Positions 44,407 to 52,804 of a stretch of 64,000 bases of DNA are shown here, piece by piece (within the stretch, counting starts at the first letter, position 1; each line of letters opens with the position of its first letter). The notes under the pieces were generated by a model, which was not told the origin of the DNA, made no database searches, and saw only the letters and a program-made list of their open reading frames with translations. Source of the stretch: an uncultured Dysgonomonas sp. (GTDB taxonomy: Bacteria > Bacteroidota > Bacteroidia > Bacteroidales > Dysgonomonadaceae); contig USOX01000010.1 in NCBI GenBank assembly GCA_900556485.1, forward strand, positions 1 to 64,000. Direction: 5' to 3'. The position numbers and the translations under genes were made by a program.

Positions 44407-45351
44407 ATGTCTGAAGTTAAATTATTTTATCATAAAGACAATGCTATAAGAATGAGCCGTAGCATTGAGTTCCTCAAAACTACTCCTAAGAAAAATTTCC
44501 TTTGGATTGACCTTAACAATGTGGATGAGGAAATTGAAACAGAGCTGGAAGATTATTTAAAGATATATATTCAGGAAGAGGAAGAAATGGTAGAAATCGA
44601 GATGTCGTCACGGTATATCGAAACTACTGATTCTCTGGTTGTAAATTCCAATTTTCTCTTAGGAAATTTCGAGCGCGAGCCGGTATCATTTATCTTGAAG
44701 GATAATATATTGATAACTGTACGTGGCGAAGATCTTACATCTTTCCACGAGACTATAAAGAAAATATCGGCAAATCCGAAAACGTATCCAACCGGTTATC
44801 ATGTTTTTGTTGCCTTATTGGAAACACGGATAGAAATAGATGCGGATATGGTTGAGGATATGACTCAGCAGATTACAACACTAAGTAATAGTATCAGTAT
44901 TCAGGAGGCAGACGAAGAACTATTGATGGAGATTAAAAACCTTCAGGAAAAGACAATGTTGCTTCGCGAGAACATTATAGACAAGCAGCGCGCTGTGTCT
45001 AATATGTTAAAGAGTGAACTGATGCCTAAGGAATTGCATGCCAGAATAACCATACTTATTAAAGATATAAATTCATTGTTGGAACATATCCGTTTTAGTT
45101 TCGATCGTCTGGACTATTTACAGGATACCTTTCTCGGGTTTGTAAATATTGAGCAGAATAAGATCATTAAGATGTTTACGGTGATCTCGGTTATATTTAT
45201 GCCGCCAACACTTATAGCTAGTATCTATGGTATGAACTTTGATATAATGCCGGAACTTAAGTGGAAATATGGTTATGAATTTTCAATCGGTCTGATGGTT
45301 GCGGCAGTTGCTATTATTTTGTTCTACTTTAAAAGGAAAAAGTGGTTGTAA
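44407..45351 (+). CDS. corA: CorA family divalent-cation transporter
   Basis: 314 residues. A large N-terminal cytosolic domain, with a long helix near 170-230, is followed by two C-terminal membrane segments (about 258-275 and 287-308). The selectivity motif YGMNFDIMPEL lies between them (GMN conserved). Members carry Mg2+, Co2+ or Ni2+ as pentamers. It is probably co-transcribed with rsmA and ends 5 bases from the convergent acetyltransferase gene, with no terminator between them. Confidence 0.92.
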   Translation: MSEVKLFYHKDNAIRMSRSIEFLKTTPKKNFLWIDLNNVDEEIETELEDYLKIYIQEEEEMVEIEMSSRYIETTDSLVVNSNFLLGNFEREPVSFILKDNILITVRGEDLTSFHETIKKISANPKTYPTGYHVFVALLETRIEIDADMVEDMTQQITTLSNSISIQEADEELLMEIKNLQEKTMLLRENIIDKQRAVSNMLKSELMPKELHARITILIKDINSLLEHIRFSFDRLDYLQDTFLGFVNIEQNKIIKMFTVISVIFMPPTLIASIYGMNFDIMPELKWKYGYEFSIGLMVAAVAIILFYFKRKKWL

Positions 45352-45356
45352 TCTGG

Positions 45357-45851
45357 CTATTTTTCCAAATTAAGAACCATTAGAAGGTCTTCCTCATTTT
45401 CTTTAATTACTTCAAACCCCAGATTCTTATACATTCTGGCTGCATAATTTTCTTTGTTGACGCTGAGGGATACCCGTTTATAACTCTTTTGCTTTAAAAG
45501 ATTTATCATTTCGGCCATAAGCAAAGTGCCATAACCCTTCTTGCGAAACTCTTTGAATAAAGAGATGGCAAATTCAGGGGTGGTATTATCAATGTTTCCA
45601 TATCCTTTGACTTCTCCGGCGAGGATTCTGGTCCATACGCCTCCAACGATTTTGCCATCGATTTCACCAATCAGGCAAAGATCATTTTTACTTTTGCCCC
45701 AATCCTCAATATATACATAGATATCTGGACTATATATTATCTCAAAGGGTAGGGACGCTGAATTTTCAGATTGAAAGATAGCTTCATATAGTAGATTTTC
45801 TAAAATATGAAGCTCATCTTTTTTAATAGGTCTGATATTTATATTTTCCAA
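45357..45851 (-). CDS. GNAT-family N-acetyltransferase
   Basis: 164 residues spanning a single GNAT fold. The acetyl-CoA binding motif FKEFRKKGYGTLLMAEMI (about 107-124) and the later VNKENYAARMYKNLGFEV (about 138-155) are clear. The acceptor is unknown. Its start lies 2 bases from the stop of the carbonic anhydrase gene, so the genes form a minus-strand operon from bactofilin or PepP downwards. Confidence 0.85.
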   Translation of the reverse strand: MENINIRPIKKDELHILENLLYEAIFQSENSASLPFEIIYSPDIYVYIEDWGKSKNDLCLIGEIDGKIVGGVWTRILAGEVKGYGNIDNTTPEFAISLFKEFRKKGYGTLLMAEMINLLKQKSYKRVSLSVNKENYAARMYKNLGFEVIKENEEDLLMVLNLEK

Positions 45852-45853
45852 AT

Positions 45854-46372
45854 TTACTCTTCTTTAAACCAGCCTGAATACATCAGGTAGTTTTTTGCGA
45901 TTTTTTGATTTATTTCTTTTGATTGATCAGGATCTACTTTCTTTACAAATTTTGCTGGTACTCCTGCATATATGCTCCCCGGTTCTACTTGAGTTCCGCT
46001 AAGTACTACCGAACCGGCTGCAATAATTGCACCTTCGCCTATAATTGCATGGTCTAGTACTACCGATCCCATACCTATTAGCGCCCCGTTTTCAATCTTA
46101 GCTCCATGTATAACTACATTATGCCCTATAGAAACATCATCACCTATTTCTACTACCGATTTTTGATATAGGGTGTGTAATACGCTTCCATCCTGAACAT
46201 TTACTCTGTCTCCGATACGGATAGAGTTAACGTCTCCACGTAGAACAGCATTAAACCAAATACTGCAGTCTTTTCCTATAATTACGTCGCCTATAATAGT
46301 GGCATTTTCAGCTAAATATGTATTATCTCCGATCTCAGGGACAAAACCCCTTACTTCTTTAATTAGTGCCAT
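45854..46372 (-). CDS. Gamma-class carbonic anhydrase-like protein
   Basis: 172 residues of left-handed beta-helix built from hexapeptide repeats. Three candidate zinc histidines are conserved (GSVLHTLYQKS about 62-72, and SIGHNVVIHGAKI about 80-92), as in gamma carbonic anhydrases/YrdA. It may hydrate CO2 or act as a related acyl-binding trimer. It overlaps the upstream thioredoxin-like gene by 14 bases. Confidence 0.87.
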   Translation of the reverse strand: MALIKEVRGFVPEIGDNTYLAENATIIGDVIIGKDCSIWFNAVLRGDVNSIRIGDRVNVQDGSVLHTLYQKSVVEIGDDVSIGHNVVIHGAKIENGALIGMGSVVLDHAIIGEGAIIAAGSVVLSGTQVEPGSIYAGVPAKFVKKVDPDQSKEINQKIAKNYLMYSGWFKEE

Positions 46373-47792
46373 TTCCTAAATAAAAATTTATAATGTAATC
46401 AATATCCTTATCACTTAATCTACGTGCAATTATCTTTTTGTTTTTATCCAAAATATAAGCAAATGGTACGCCTGAAGTATCAAAATGCATCCAATACTGT
46501 GATTTATACTCAGGATCGGCGCAATTGATCCAATCCTCAAGTTTGTTGTTTTTTATATATTTCTCCCATACTTCCTTTTTTGCTTTGTCATAAGCAATAT
46601 TCATAGTAACAACTTTGAAGCCTTTGTCTTTAAATTTTTCATAAGTTTTATGAATATTTGGCAGTTGAGAAGTACAATGTCCACAAGATGGATCATAGAA
46701 ATAAAGTAGCAGATACTTAGCCTCAATATCATTTGTGTTTATTTCTTTACCATCCACTGTCTGTAGAGTGAGATTATGAGCTTTCATACCGATGCGGTTC
46801 TCTTTCAGATATTCATACATTTTGCTTAGTTCGCTCATTTGTGCGTCTGTTATCCAGCTAAGTTTCTTGTCTTGGATGTATGTTTCGAAAAGCAGAGCCC
46901 AGGTGTTTTCGTCGCCCATGCGTTTGCTTTTCAGGGAGTTATTAGCCAGATATGATAACATTTTTTCGAAAGCGAATTCGTTACCTTTTGTTTTTTCTAC
47001 CAACCTTTTTGCTGCATAAGCCAGTGAGTCAGGTTCCTGATCTATCCAGTGGTTCATATAGCTGTCCACATATGTATAAATGTAATTTGTTCTCCAAATG
47101 CGAGAGTCGGATAAGGCTATATTGTCAAAGAAATGCTCCTTCCCATAGTTAACATTTTGTCTGTATTCTGTTACAGAATTTGGTTTCGGATGCAGTAATT
47201 TTATTGGTGTATTACCTTTAATAAATATTCCAAACCAATCTTTTTCATATTTAGCAATCTGGGAATTTGTATATAAATCCATTTGTGCATCTATTTGCTC
47301 TATTTGCTTTTCCAGATCGGAGCGTTTTTCAACAGAAATGGTTGAATCGGCTAAAGCCTTTTCCAGATTATGTTTAGGTTGGCTTATTTTATCTAGTTCA
47401 AGTAAGTAGTTCCAAAGTAATTCTGTGTCATGGCTTCCCTTTACACTGTTTTTTGCAGGATTCGATTCGTCTATTGCAATAGCAATATCTTTCTTCTGGT
47501 TATCATTTATTAATAAATCAATTTGGAAAGCAGGTTTTGAGTAAATGAAAAATTGTCCTGCGGGAAGCTCTTTTTTTATCGAGAAGAAGCCCTTCCCTTT
47601 AGCCGTTAATTGGACGGAATCTATGGCATAAGTCGCCCCGTTCCAATACTGTCCCAGAAATATTTTATTGTTTTTCTGAGATGGAATGTCCAGTGTTATT
47701 TTATATATCGGCTGCTGTTCGTCTGTGTTGTTTTGAGCCTCCATTTCTAAGGAGAAGAGGAGGCTCAAAAGGATAAGTAGTTTATATTTCAT
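46359..47792 (-). CDS. Secreted thioredoxin-like protein with DUF5106-type region
   Basis: 477 residues. A signal peptide (about 1-19) is followed by a DUF4369-like opening (ITLDIPSQKNNKIFLGQYWN), a long helical middle region (about 130-330), and a TlpA/thioredoxin domain (about 335-477) with the redox motif SCGHCTSQ in FYDPSCGHCTSQLPNIHK. It probably moves electrons or folds disulfide proteins in the periplasm. Its end overlaps the carbonic anhydrase gene and its start overlaps the peptidase stop (11 bases), so it is inside a tight operon. Confidence 0.82.
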   Translation of the reverse strand: MKYKLLILLSLLFSLEMEAQNNTDEQQPIYKITLDIPSQKNNKIFLGQYWNGATYAIDSVQLTAKGKGFFSIKKELPAGQFFIYSKPAFQIDLLINDNQKKDIAIAIDESNPAKNSVKGSHDTELLWNYLLELDKISQPKHNLEKALADSTISVEKRSDLEKQIEQIDAQMDLYTNSQIAKYEKDWFGIFIKGNTPIKLLHPKPNSVTEYRQNVNYGKEHFFDNIALSDSRIWRTNYIYTYVDSYMNHWIDQEPDSLAYAAKRLVEKTKGNEFAFEKMLSYLANNSLKSKRMGDENTWALLFETYIQDKKLSWITDAQMSELSKMYEYLKENRIGMKAHNLTLQTVDGKEINTNDIEAKYLLLYFYDPSCGHCTSQLPNIHKTYEKFKDKGFKVVTMNIAYDKAKKEVWEKYIKNNKLEDWINCADPEYKSQYWMHFDTSGVPFAYILDKNKKIIARRLSDKDIDYIINFYLGNGTN

Positions 47793-49560
47793 TAGTCTTT
47801 TCTTTTAACCAAGTTTTTTCGTTGTCAGTAAGTAGAGGTGAAAGTCTGTCATATACAAGTTTATGGTACTCATTGAACCATACAATCTCTTTATCTGTCA
47901 ACATATCTTTTATAATAGGAGTTGTATCTATTGGACATAGAGTAAGCGTTTTGAATGAGTAGAAATCTCCAAACTCAGTTGTTTTCTCATGTTGAGTAAG
48001 TACGAGATTTTCTATACGTATGCCATATTGTCCGGCTCTATACAATCCTGGTTCGTTAGATGTTACCATCCCTGGCTGTAATGTAGTCGGATTCTCATTC
48101 ATTCGGATATTCTGAGGGCCTTCATGTACATTCAGGAAGTGTCCGATGCCATGCCCTGTTCCATGCAGATAATTCAGTCCGTTATCCCATAGTGCTTTAC
48201 GGGCTAATATGTCCAGTTGAGAACCTCTTGTTCCTTGTGGATATATTGCCATAGCCAGACATATATGTCCCTTCAAAACCATTGTATAATCTTTTTTCAT
48301 CTGCTCGGTAAGAGGTCCTACAGCGATGGTTCGGGTAATATCTGTTGTCCCATCGAAATACTGAGCTCCGGAATCTACAAGCAAGAATCCTTCAGGCTTA
48401 ACAGGTAACGAACTTTCTTCTGATACATGATAATGAACTATCGCTCCATTAGGGCCATATCCAGATATCGTATCAAAGCTTTCACCTACAAAATTTGTTT
48501 GCTGGCTTCGGTATTCTACAAGCTTTTTAGGTACTGATATTTCTGTCACTTCTCCTGTCGGAACAGCTTGCTCGAGCCACATCAGAAATTTAATCAAAGC
48601 AGCACCATCACGTTCAAGGGCATTGTTAAATCCTTGTACTTCCACTTCATTCTTGATGCTTTTCATTAAATCAGCAGGCGAAGGAATATCTACAATACGT
48701 ATACCATTTGGAATGGTATTATATAGATTGAATGTTACCTTGTTTCCATCGAGGCAAACAGAAGAGTCTATTTTCGATACATAATCATATGTTTTAGTGT
48801 ATTCTGCTATCGTTACACCTTCTGCTTTTAAGTACCCTACAACTTCATCGGTAAGTTTTTTAGGATCGATAAATAAAACTGTCTCTTTTCTTGAAACATA
48901 AGCATAACTAACTGCTACAGGATTACACTTAACATCATTTCCACGTATATTAAAAATCCATGCTATTGTATCTAAAGAAGCCACAAGTAAAGATTCCGCT
49001 CCGGCTTTTTCGACTGCATCGCAGATACGGTTGATTTTTTTAGAAGTAGATTCTCCTGAAAACTTCTCAGGCATTAGGAAGATAGGATTTTTAGGAATCT
49101 CAGGTCTGTCATGCCAGATAGTAAGGAAAGGATCATAATCATTTATAAGATGTAATCCTTTCATATTTAATTTATTTGTAAGCTGAAAAGCTTCTTTAGC
49201 AGCATATACATTTCCGTCGATACCAACGTTTTCGCCTTTACCTAATTCTGATGTTAGCCATTCTTCGATAGAGGGCGTTGTAGGCAATCCTTCTTTAAAT
49301 AGTTCTATCTCTGTACCTTCTAATTCGTTGGCTGCTTGAAGAAAGTAGCGGGAGTCTGTCCATAATCCTGCTTTTTCGCGGGTAACAACAATTGTTCCAG
49401 CCGAACCCGTAAATCCACTGATCCACTCTCTGGATGCCCAATGCGATGCAGGGTATTCACTTAAATGAGAATCTGTGCTGGGAATAATAAAAGCATGAAG
49501 TCCTTTCTCTTCTAAAAATCCACGTAAGGCATGGATACGTTTATTTATTGTATTGCTCAT
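47782..49560 (-). CDS. pepP: Xaa-Pro aminopeptidase (M24B)
   Basis: 592 residues in the three-domain APP arrangement: two creatinase-like N-terminal domains (about 5-140 and 165-300) and a pita-bread catalytic domain. Metal ligands are visible as LVDSGAQYFDGTTDITRT, then GTGHGIGHFLNVHEGP and TSNEPGLYRAGQYGIRIEN (two Asp, His, two Glu), followed by the C-terminal hydrophobic/acidic region. The enzyme removes N-terminal residues before proline in the cytosol. It follows bactofilin by 22 bases. Confidence 0.92.
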   Translation of the reverse strand: MSNTINKRIHALRGFLEEKGLHAFIIPSTDSHLSEYPASHWASREWISGFTGSAGTIVVTREKAGLWTDSRYFLQAANELEGTEIELFKEGLPTTPSIEEWLTSELGKGENVGIDGNVYAAKEAFQLTNKLNMKGLHLINDYDPFLTIWHDRPEIPKNPIFLMPEKFSGESTSKKINRICDAVEKAGAESLLVASLDTIAWIFNIRGNDVKCNPVAVSYAYVSRKETVLFIDPKKLTDEVVGYLKAEGVTIAEYTKTYDYVSKIDSSVCLDGNKVTFNLYNTIPNGIRIVDIPSPADLMKSIKNEVEVQGFNNALERDGAALIKFLMWLEQAVPTGEVTEISVPKKLVEYRSQQTNFVGESFDTISGYGPNGAIVHYHVSEESSLPVKPEGFLLVDSGAQYFDGTTDITRTIAVGPLTEQMKKDYTMVLKGHICLAMAIYPQGTRGSQLDILARKALWDNGLNYLHGTGHGIGHFLNVHEGPQNIRMNENPTTLQPGMVTSNEPGLYRAGQYGIRIENLVLTQHEKTTEFGDFYSFKTLTLCPIDTTPIIKDMLTDKEIVWFNEYHKLVYDRLSPLLTDNEKTWLKEKTNEI

Positions 49561-49582
49561 ATATAATAATTTAGAAATTCTT

Positions 49583-49930
49583 TTACTCTTTCATCGAACA
49601 ACTACCCGTAAATGTAGCCCCGGGTTCTATCTCTATTGTCTGAGTTTTTACTTCTCCTGTCATTGTGCAAGATGATCTTAATATAACAGTTTCGTGGCAA
49701 AGTATGTTTCCTTTTACTTTACCTAGTAAATCTACATTTATACATTCTATCTCACCGTTAATTTCACCATTTGTTCCAATTATAATTTTTCCTTTACAAT
49801 TGATATTACCTTCAAGAATGCCATCAATACGAAAATCTTCTTCGGCACTTATGTTTCCTTTCATTTGCGTGCCTGACGCCAATATATTGTGTGTTGATGA
49901 AGTAATAATTGTTTCTCTGTTTCTAGCCAT
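49583..49930 (-). CDS. Bactofilin
   Basis: 115 residues. The bactofilin beta-helix starts near residue 13 (LASGTQMKGNISAEEDFRID) and continues with repeats G-x-I-x-G such as GILEGNINCKGKIIIGTNGE, then a short C-terminal tail. Bactofilins polymerise into cytoskeletal filaments that position proteins at the membrane. It is the first gene of the run towards PepP. A possible -7 element (TAAGTTTG on minus, 49956-49963) lies upstream. Confidence 0.88.
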   Translation of the reverse strand: MARNRETIITSSTHNILASGTQMKGNISAEEDFRIDGILEGNINCKGKIIIGTNGEINGEIECINVDLLGKVKGNILCHETVILRSSCTMTGEVKTQTIEIEPGATFTGSCSMKE

Positions 49931-50097
49931 GTTTATTGTGTGTTGGTTTGGAAAACAAACTTAGCTAAAATTAGTCAAAATAGGAGGCGAATCCCTTTTA
50001 AAAAATATAATCTTTAATAGTTTATAACAAGTTGAGTGCATATTTAAAGCTGTGGAGCAGATTCTTTAATGGTTGTATAAAAGTTTTAAAATGTTCT

Positions 50098-50105
50098 TAT
50101 CTTTG
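50098..50105 (+). promoter_or_regulatory. -7 element for folB
   Basis: TATCTTTG matches TAnnTTTG, with a TTG at 50073-50075 about 22 bases upstream as a possible -33 box. Confidence 0.6.
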
Positions 50106-50122
50106 TACTTCAAATAAAGATT

Positions 50123-50476
50123 ATGAAGAGTTATATATTACTTGAAAATGTTACATTCTATGCCAATCATGGAGTTTTTGCCCAAGAAACAACTGTAGGC
50201 AATTTATTTGTAATAAATCTTAAAATAACAATAGATTTGGAAAGAGCTTGTTTGTCAGATGAGTTAGATGATACTATAAGCTATGCAGATGTATACAATG
50301 ATGTTAAAAGAGAGATGGAAATACCATCGAAATTGCTTGAACATGCAGCGTATCGGATAATTCGTCGTCTTAAAGAAAGATATAAACAGATCGAAGAAGT
50401 GGAAATAAAGATTTCTAAGCGTAATCCGCCTTTAGGTGGCCAGCTTGATTTTGCGAGTGTTGTTTTGATAGATTGA
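50123..50476 (+). CDS. folB: Dihydroneopterin aldolase
   Basis: 117 residues, full length. The FolB patterns are clear: ENVTFYANHGVFAQE at the start (about 7-21, the active-site Glu and His region), DDTISYADVYNDVK (about 50-63) and EIKISKRNPPLGGQLD (about 94-109, catalytic Lys). It cleaves dihydroneopterin in folate synthesis in the cytosol. The next gene, a tRNA/rRNA methyltransferase, starts 9 bases later. Confidence 0.93.
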   Translation: MKSYILLENVTFYANHGVFAQETTVGNLFVINLKITIDLERACLSDELDDTISYADVYNDVKREMEIPSKLLEHAAYRIIRRLKERYKQIEEVEIKISKRNPPLGGQLDFASVVLID

Positions 50477-50485
50477 GTAAAGATA

Positions 50486-51013
50486 ATGAAAGTCAAAAGT
50501 ATATTAGACCTAAACAGGATTTCTATCGATCAGTTTAAAGAGGCAGAAAAGCTGCCTTTGGTTATAGTATTGGATAATATAAGAAGTCTGAATAATATAG
50601 GTTCGGTATTTCGCACATCAGATGCATTTCTGGTACATTCTGTTTATTTGTGCGGAATAACTGCAACTCCTCCAAATGCAGAGATTCATAAAACGGCTTT
50701 AGGTGCTGAAAACTCTGTGGCATGGAAATATTATGAGGATACAAAACAGGCTATTGAAGATTTGCGTAAGCACAATTTTACAATATGTGCTGTGGAGCAA
50801 GCTGAGAGCAGCATAATGCTTAATGATTTAGTATTGGATAAAACAAAGAAGTATGCTATTGTTTTAGGGAACGAAGTGAAGGGAGTACAACAGGAGGTTG
50901 TAAACGTATCAAACTGTTGTGTTGAAATACCTCAATTTGGAACAAAGCATTCCTTAAATGTTTCTGTGGCGACGGGTATGGTTGTATGGGAATTTTTTAA
51001 GCAACTCAGGTGA
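50486..51013 (+). CDS. SpoU/TrmH-family RNA methyltransferase
   Basis: 175 residues, a compact TrmH-type enzyme with no substrate-binding N-domain. SpoU motif 1 is NNIGSVFRTSDAF (about 33-45), motif 2 LGNEVKGV (about 128-135) and motif 3 IPQFGTKHSLNVSVA (about 147-161) forming the SAM-binding trefoil knot. It methylates a ribose 2'-OH on tRNA or rRNA; the target is unknown. Probably co-transcribed with folB. Confidence 0.9.
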   Translation: MKVKSILDLNRISIDQFKEAEKLPLVIVLDNIRSLNNIGSVFRTSDAFLVHSVYLCGITATPPNAEIHKTALGAENSVAWKYYEDTKQAIEDLRKHNFTICAVEQAESSIMLNDLVLDKTKKYAIVLGNEVKGVQQEVVNVSNCCVEIPQFGTKHSLNVSVATGMVVWEFFKQLR

Positions 51014-51079
51014 CGTATATGCAATATTTTTGTTAGTTTTGTATATTAAACTAGGCTTTAACAATTAATCGTCGCGACT

Positions 51080-52597
51080 ATGATGACAGAATCAGATATA
51101 CTTCAGTTAGAGAGCAAGGGAATAACTCCGGAGAATTTTCAGAAACAACTTGATTCTTTTAAAGAAGGTTTTCCTTTTTTGGAGCTATCGGCTGCTGCTT
51201 CGGTCGAAAAAGGTATTCTTTCTATTCCTATAGGAAATGAGCATAGGTATCTTGAAAACTGGGATGCATATAGAATGTCGGGCAAGAGAATAATTAAATT
51301 TGTGCCGGCTTCAGGTGCTGCGAGCAGGATGTTTAAAAATCTTTTCGAGTTTTTAGATGCTCCTTACGATGTACCAACATCTGATTTTGAAAATGCTTTT
51401 TTCGAAGGCCTGGAAAAGTTCGCGTTTTACGAAGACCTAAATGAAGCATGTAAGAAGAATGAAGGTAAAGACATTTCTACTCTGCTATCTAAGGGGAAAT
51501 ATAAAAGAATTGTTGCGAATCTTTTAAATCCGGAAGGGCTCAATTATGGAAGCCTTCCGAAAGGTTTACTAAAATTTCATCAATATGATGGATATTCACG
51601 AACTCCGGTCGAGGAACATTTGAAAGAGGGATATTTGTATGCTAAAAATGATAAAGGAGAAATAAACCTTCATTTTACAGTATCTCCTGAGCATAGAAAT
51701 CTATTTGAAGAGTTGATTGATCAGAAAAAGCCTGTAGCTGAAAGAGATTTAGCAGTTACATATAATATAAGTTTTAGTGAACAGAAGCCTAGTACGGATA
51801 CAATAGCGGTGGATTCGGAGAATGAGCCATTTAGAGATAATGGCCGCTTATTGTTCCGCCCGGGTGGACATGGGGCTCTTATTGAGAATTTGAATGATCT
51901 GGATGCTGATATTGTTTTTATTAAAAATATAGATAATACAGTTCCCGATAAGTTTAAAGATATTGAAACAAAATATAAAAAAATACTGGCAGGCGTGCTG
52001 GTAGATGTTCAGAAAAAAATATTTGAATATTTGAATCTTCTGGATTGCGGAAAATATACGCATGACGAATTGTTAGAGATTCTTTACTTTTTGCAAAATA
52101 CGCTAAATGTGAAAAATCCGGATACAAAGCTACTGGAAGATGCTGAACTTGTTTTATACTTGAAGAGAAAGTTAGACCGTCCTTGCCGTGTATGCGGAAT
52201 GGTACGTAACGTAGGTGAGCCTGGTGGAGGTCCATTTCTAGCTTATAATCAAGATGGTACAGTCTCTCCGCAAATATTGGAAAGTTCACAGATAGATATG
52301 AATGATCCTGTTAAAAAAGAAATGTACAACAAGGGTACTCACTTTAATCCGGTTGATATCGTTTGTGGTATTAAAGATTACAGAGGGCATCATTTCAATC
52401 TGAAAGATTTTGTTGATTATAATACTGGATTTATTTCGATAAAATCGAAGAATGGAAAAGAATTGAAAGCTCTTGAGCTCCCTGGATTATGGAATGGAGC
52501 AATGTCAGATTGGAATACTATTTTTGTAGAAGTGCCAATTGAGACATTTAATCCGGTAAAAACGGTGAATGATTTATTGAGAAATCGCCACCAATGA
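51080..52597 (+). CDS. DUF4301 family protein
   Basis: 505 residues. The N-terminal region contains PASGAASRMFKNLFEF (about 75-90), a nucleotide-binding-like loop, and the C-terminal part includes RVCGMVRNVGEPGGGPF (about 373-389) and DWNTIFVEVPI, all features of the Bacteroidota DUF4301 family. The fold resembles nucleotidyltransferases, so a sugar-nucleotide role has been suggested, but no function is proven. It has its own -7 element (TAGTTTTG, 51034-51041). Confidence 0.82.
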   Translation: MMTESDILQLESKGITPENFQKQLDSFKEGFPFLELSAAASVEKGILSIPIGNEHRYLENWDAYRMSGKRIIKFVPASGAASRMFKNLFEFLDAPYDVPTSDFENAFFEGLEKFAFYEDLNEACKKNEGKDISTLLSKGKYKRIVANLLNPEGLNYGSLPKGLLKFHQYDGYSRTPVEEHLKEGYLYAKNDKGEINLHFTVSPEHRNLFEELIDQKKPVAERDLAVTYNISFSEQKPSTDTIAVDSENEPFRDNGRLLFRPGGHGALIENLNDLDADIVFIKNIDNTVPDKFKDIETKYKKILAGVLVDVQKKIFEYLNLLDCGKYTHDELLEILYFLQNTLNVKNPDTKLLEDAELVLYLKRKLDRPCRVCGMVRNVGEPGGGPFLAYNQDGTVSPQILESSQIDMNDPVKKEMYNKGTHFNPVDIVCGIKDYRGHHFNLKDFVDYNTGFISIKSKNGKELKALELPGLWNGAMSDWNTIFVEVPIETFNPVKTVNDLLRNRHQ

Positions 52598-52697
52598 CTA
52601 TGTTAATTAACATAATGTCTTGACTTTACGATTTAAGAAAAACATTTTTTTTTTCTTAAAAATGGAAGGAATAGTATTTTCTTCTAAAAAAATAATA

Positions 52698-52705
52698 TAT
52701 CTTTG
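52698..52705 (+). promoter_or_regulatory. -7 element for the large secreted protein
   Basis: TATCTTTG matches TAnnTTTG, about 100 bases before the ATG at 52805. Confidence 0.55.
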
Positions 52706-52804
52706 TAAAATAATTTAAGACTCTTACAGAACTTGTTCCTGAAAATATTAGGATATTTTATAGATAACGTATTGATATTGACTGACTTTTATAAAACTAC
52801 AATA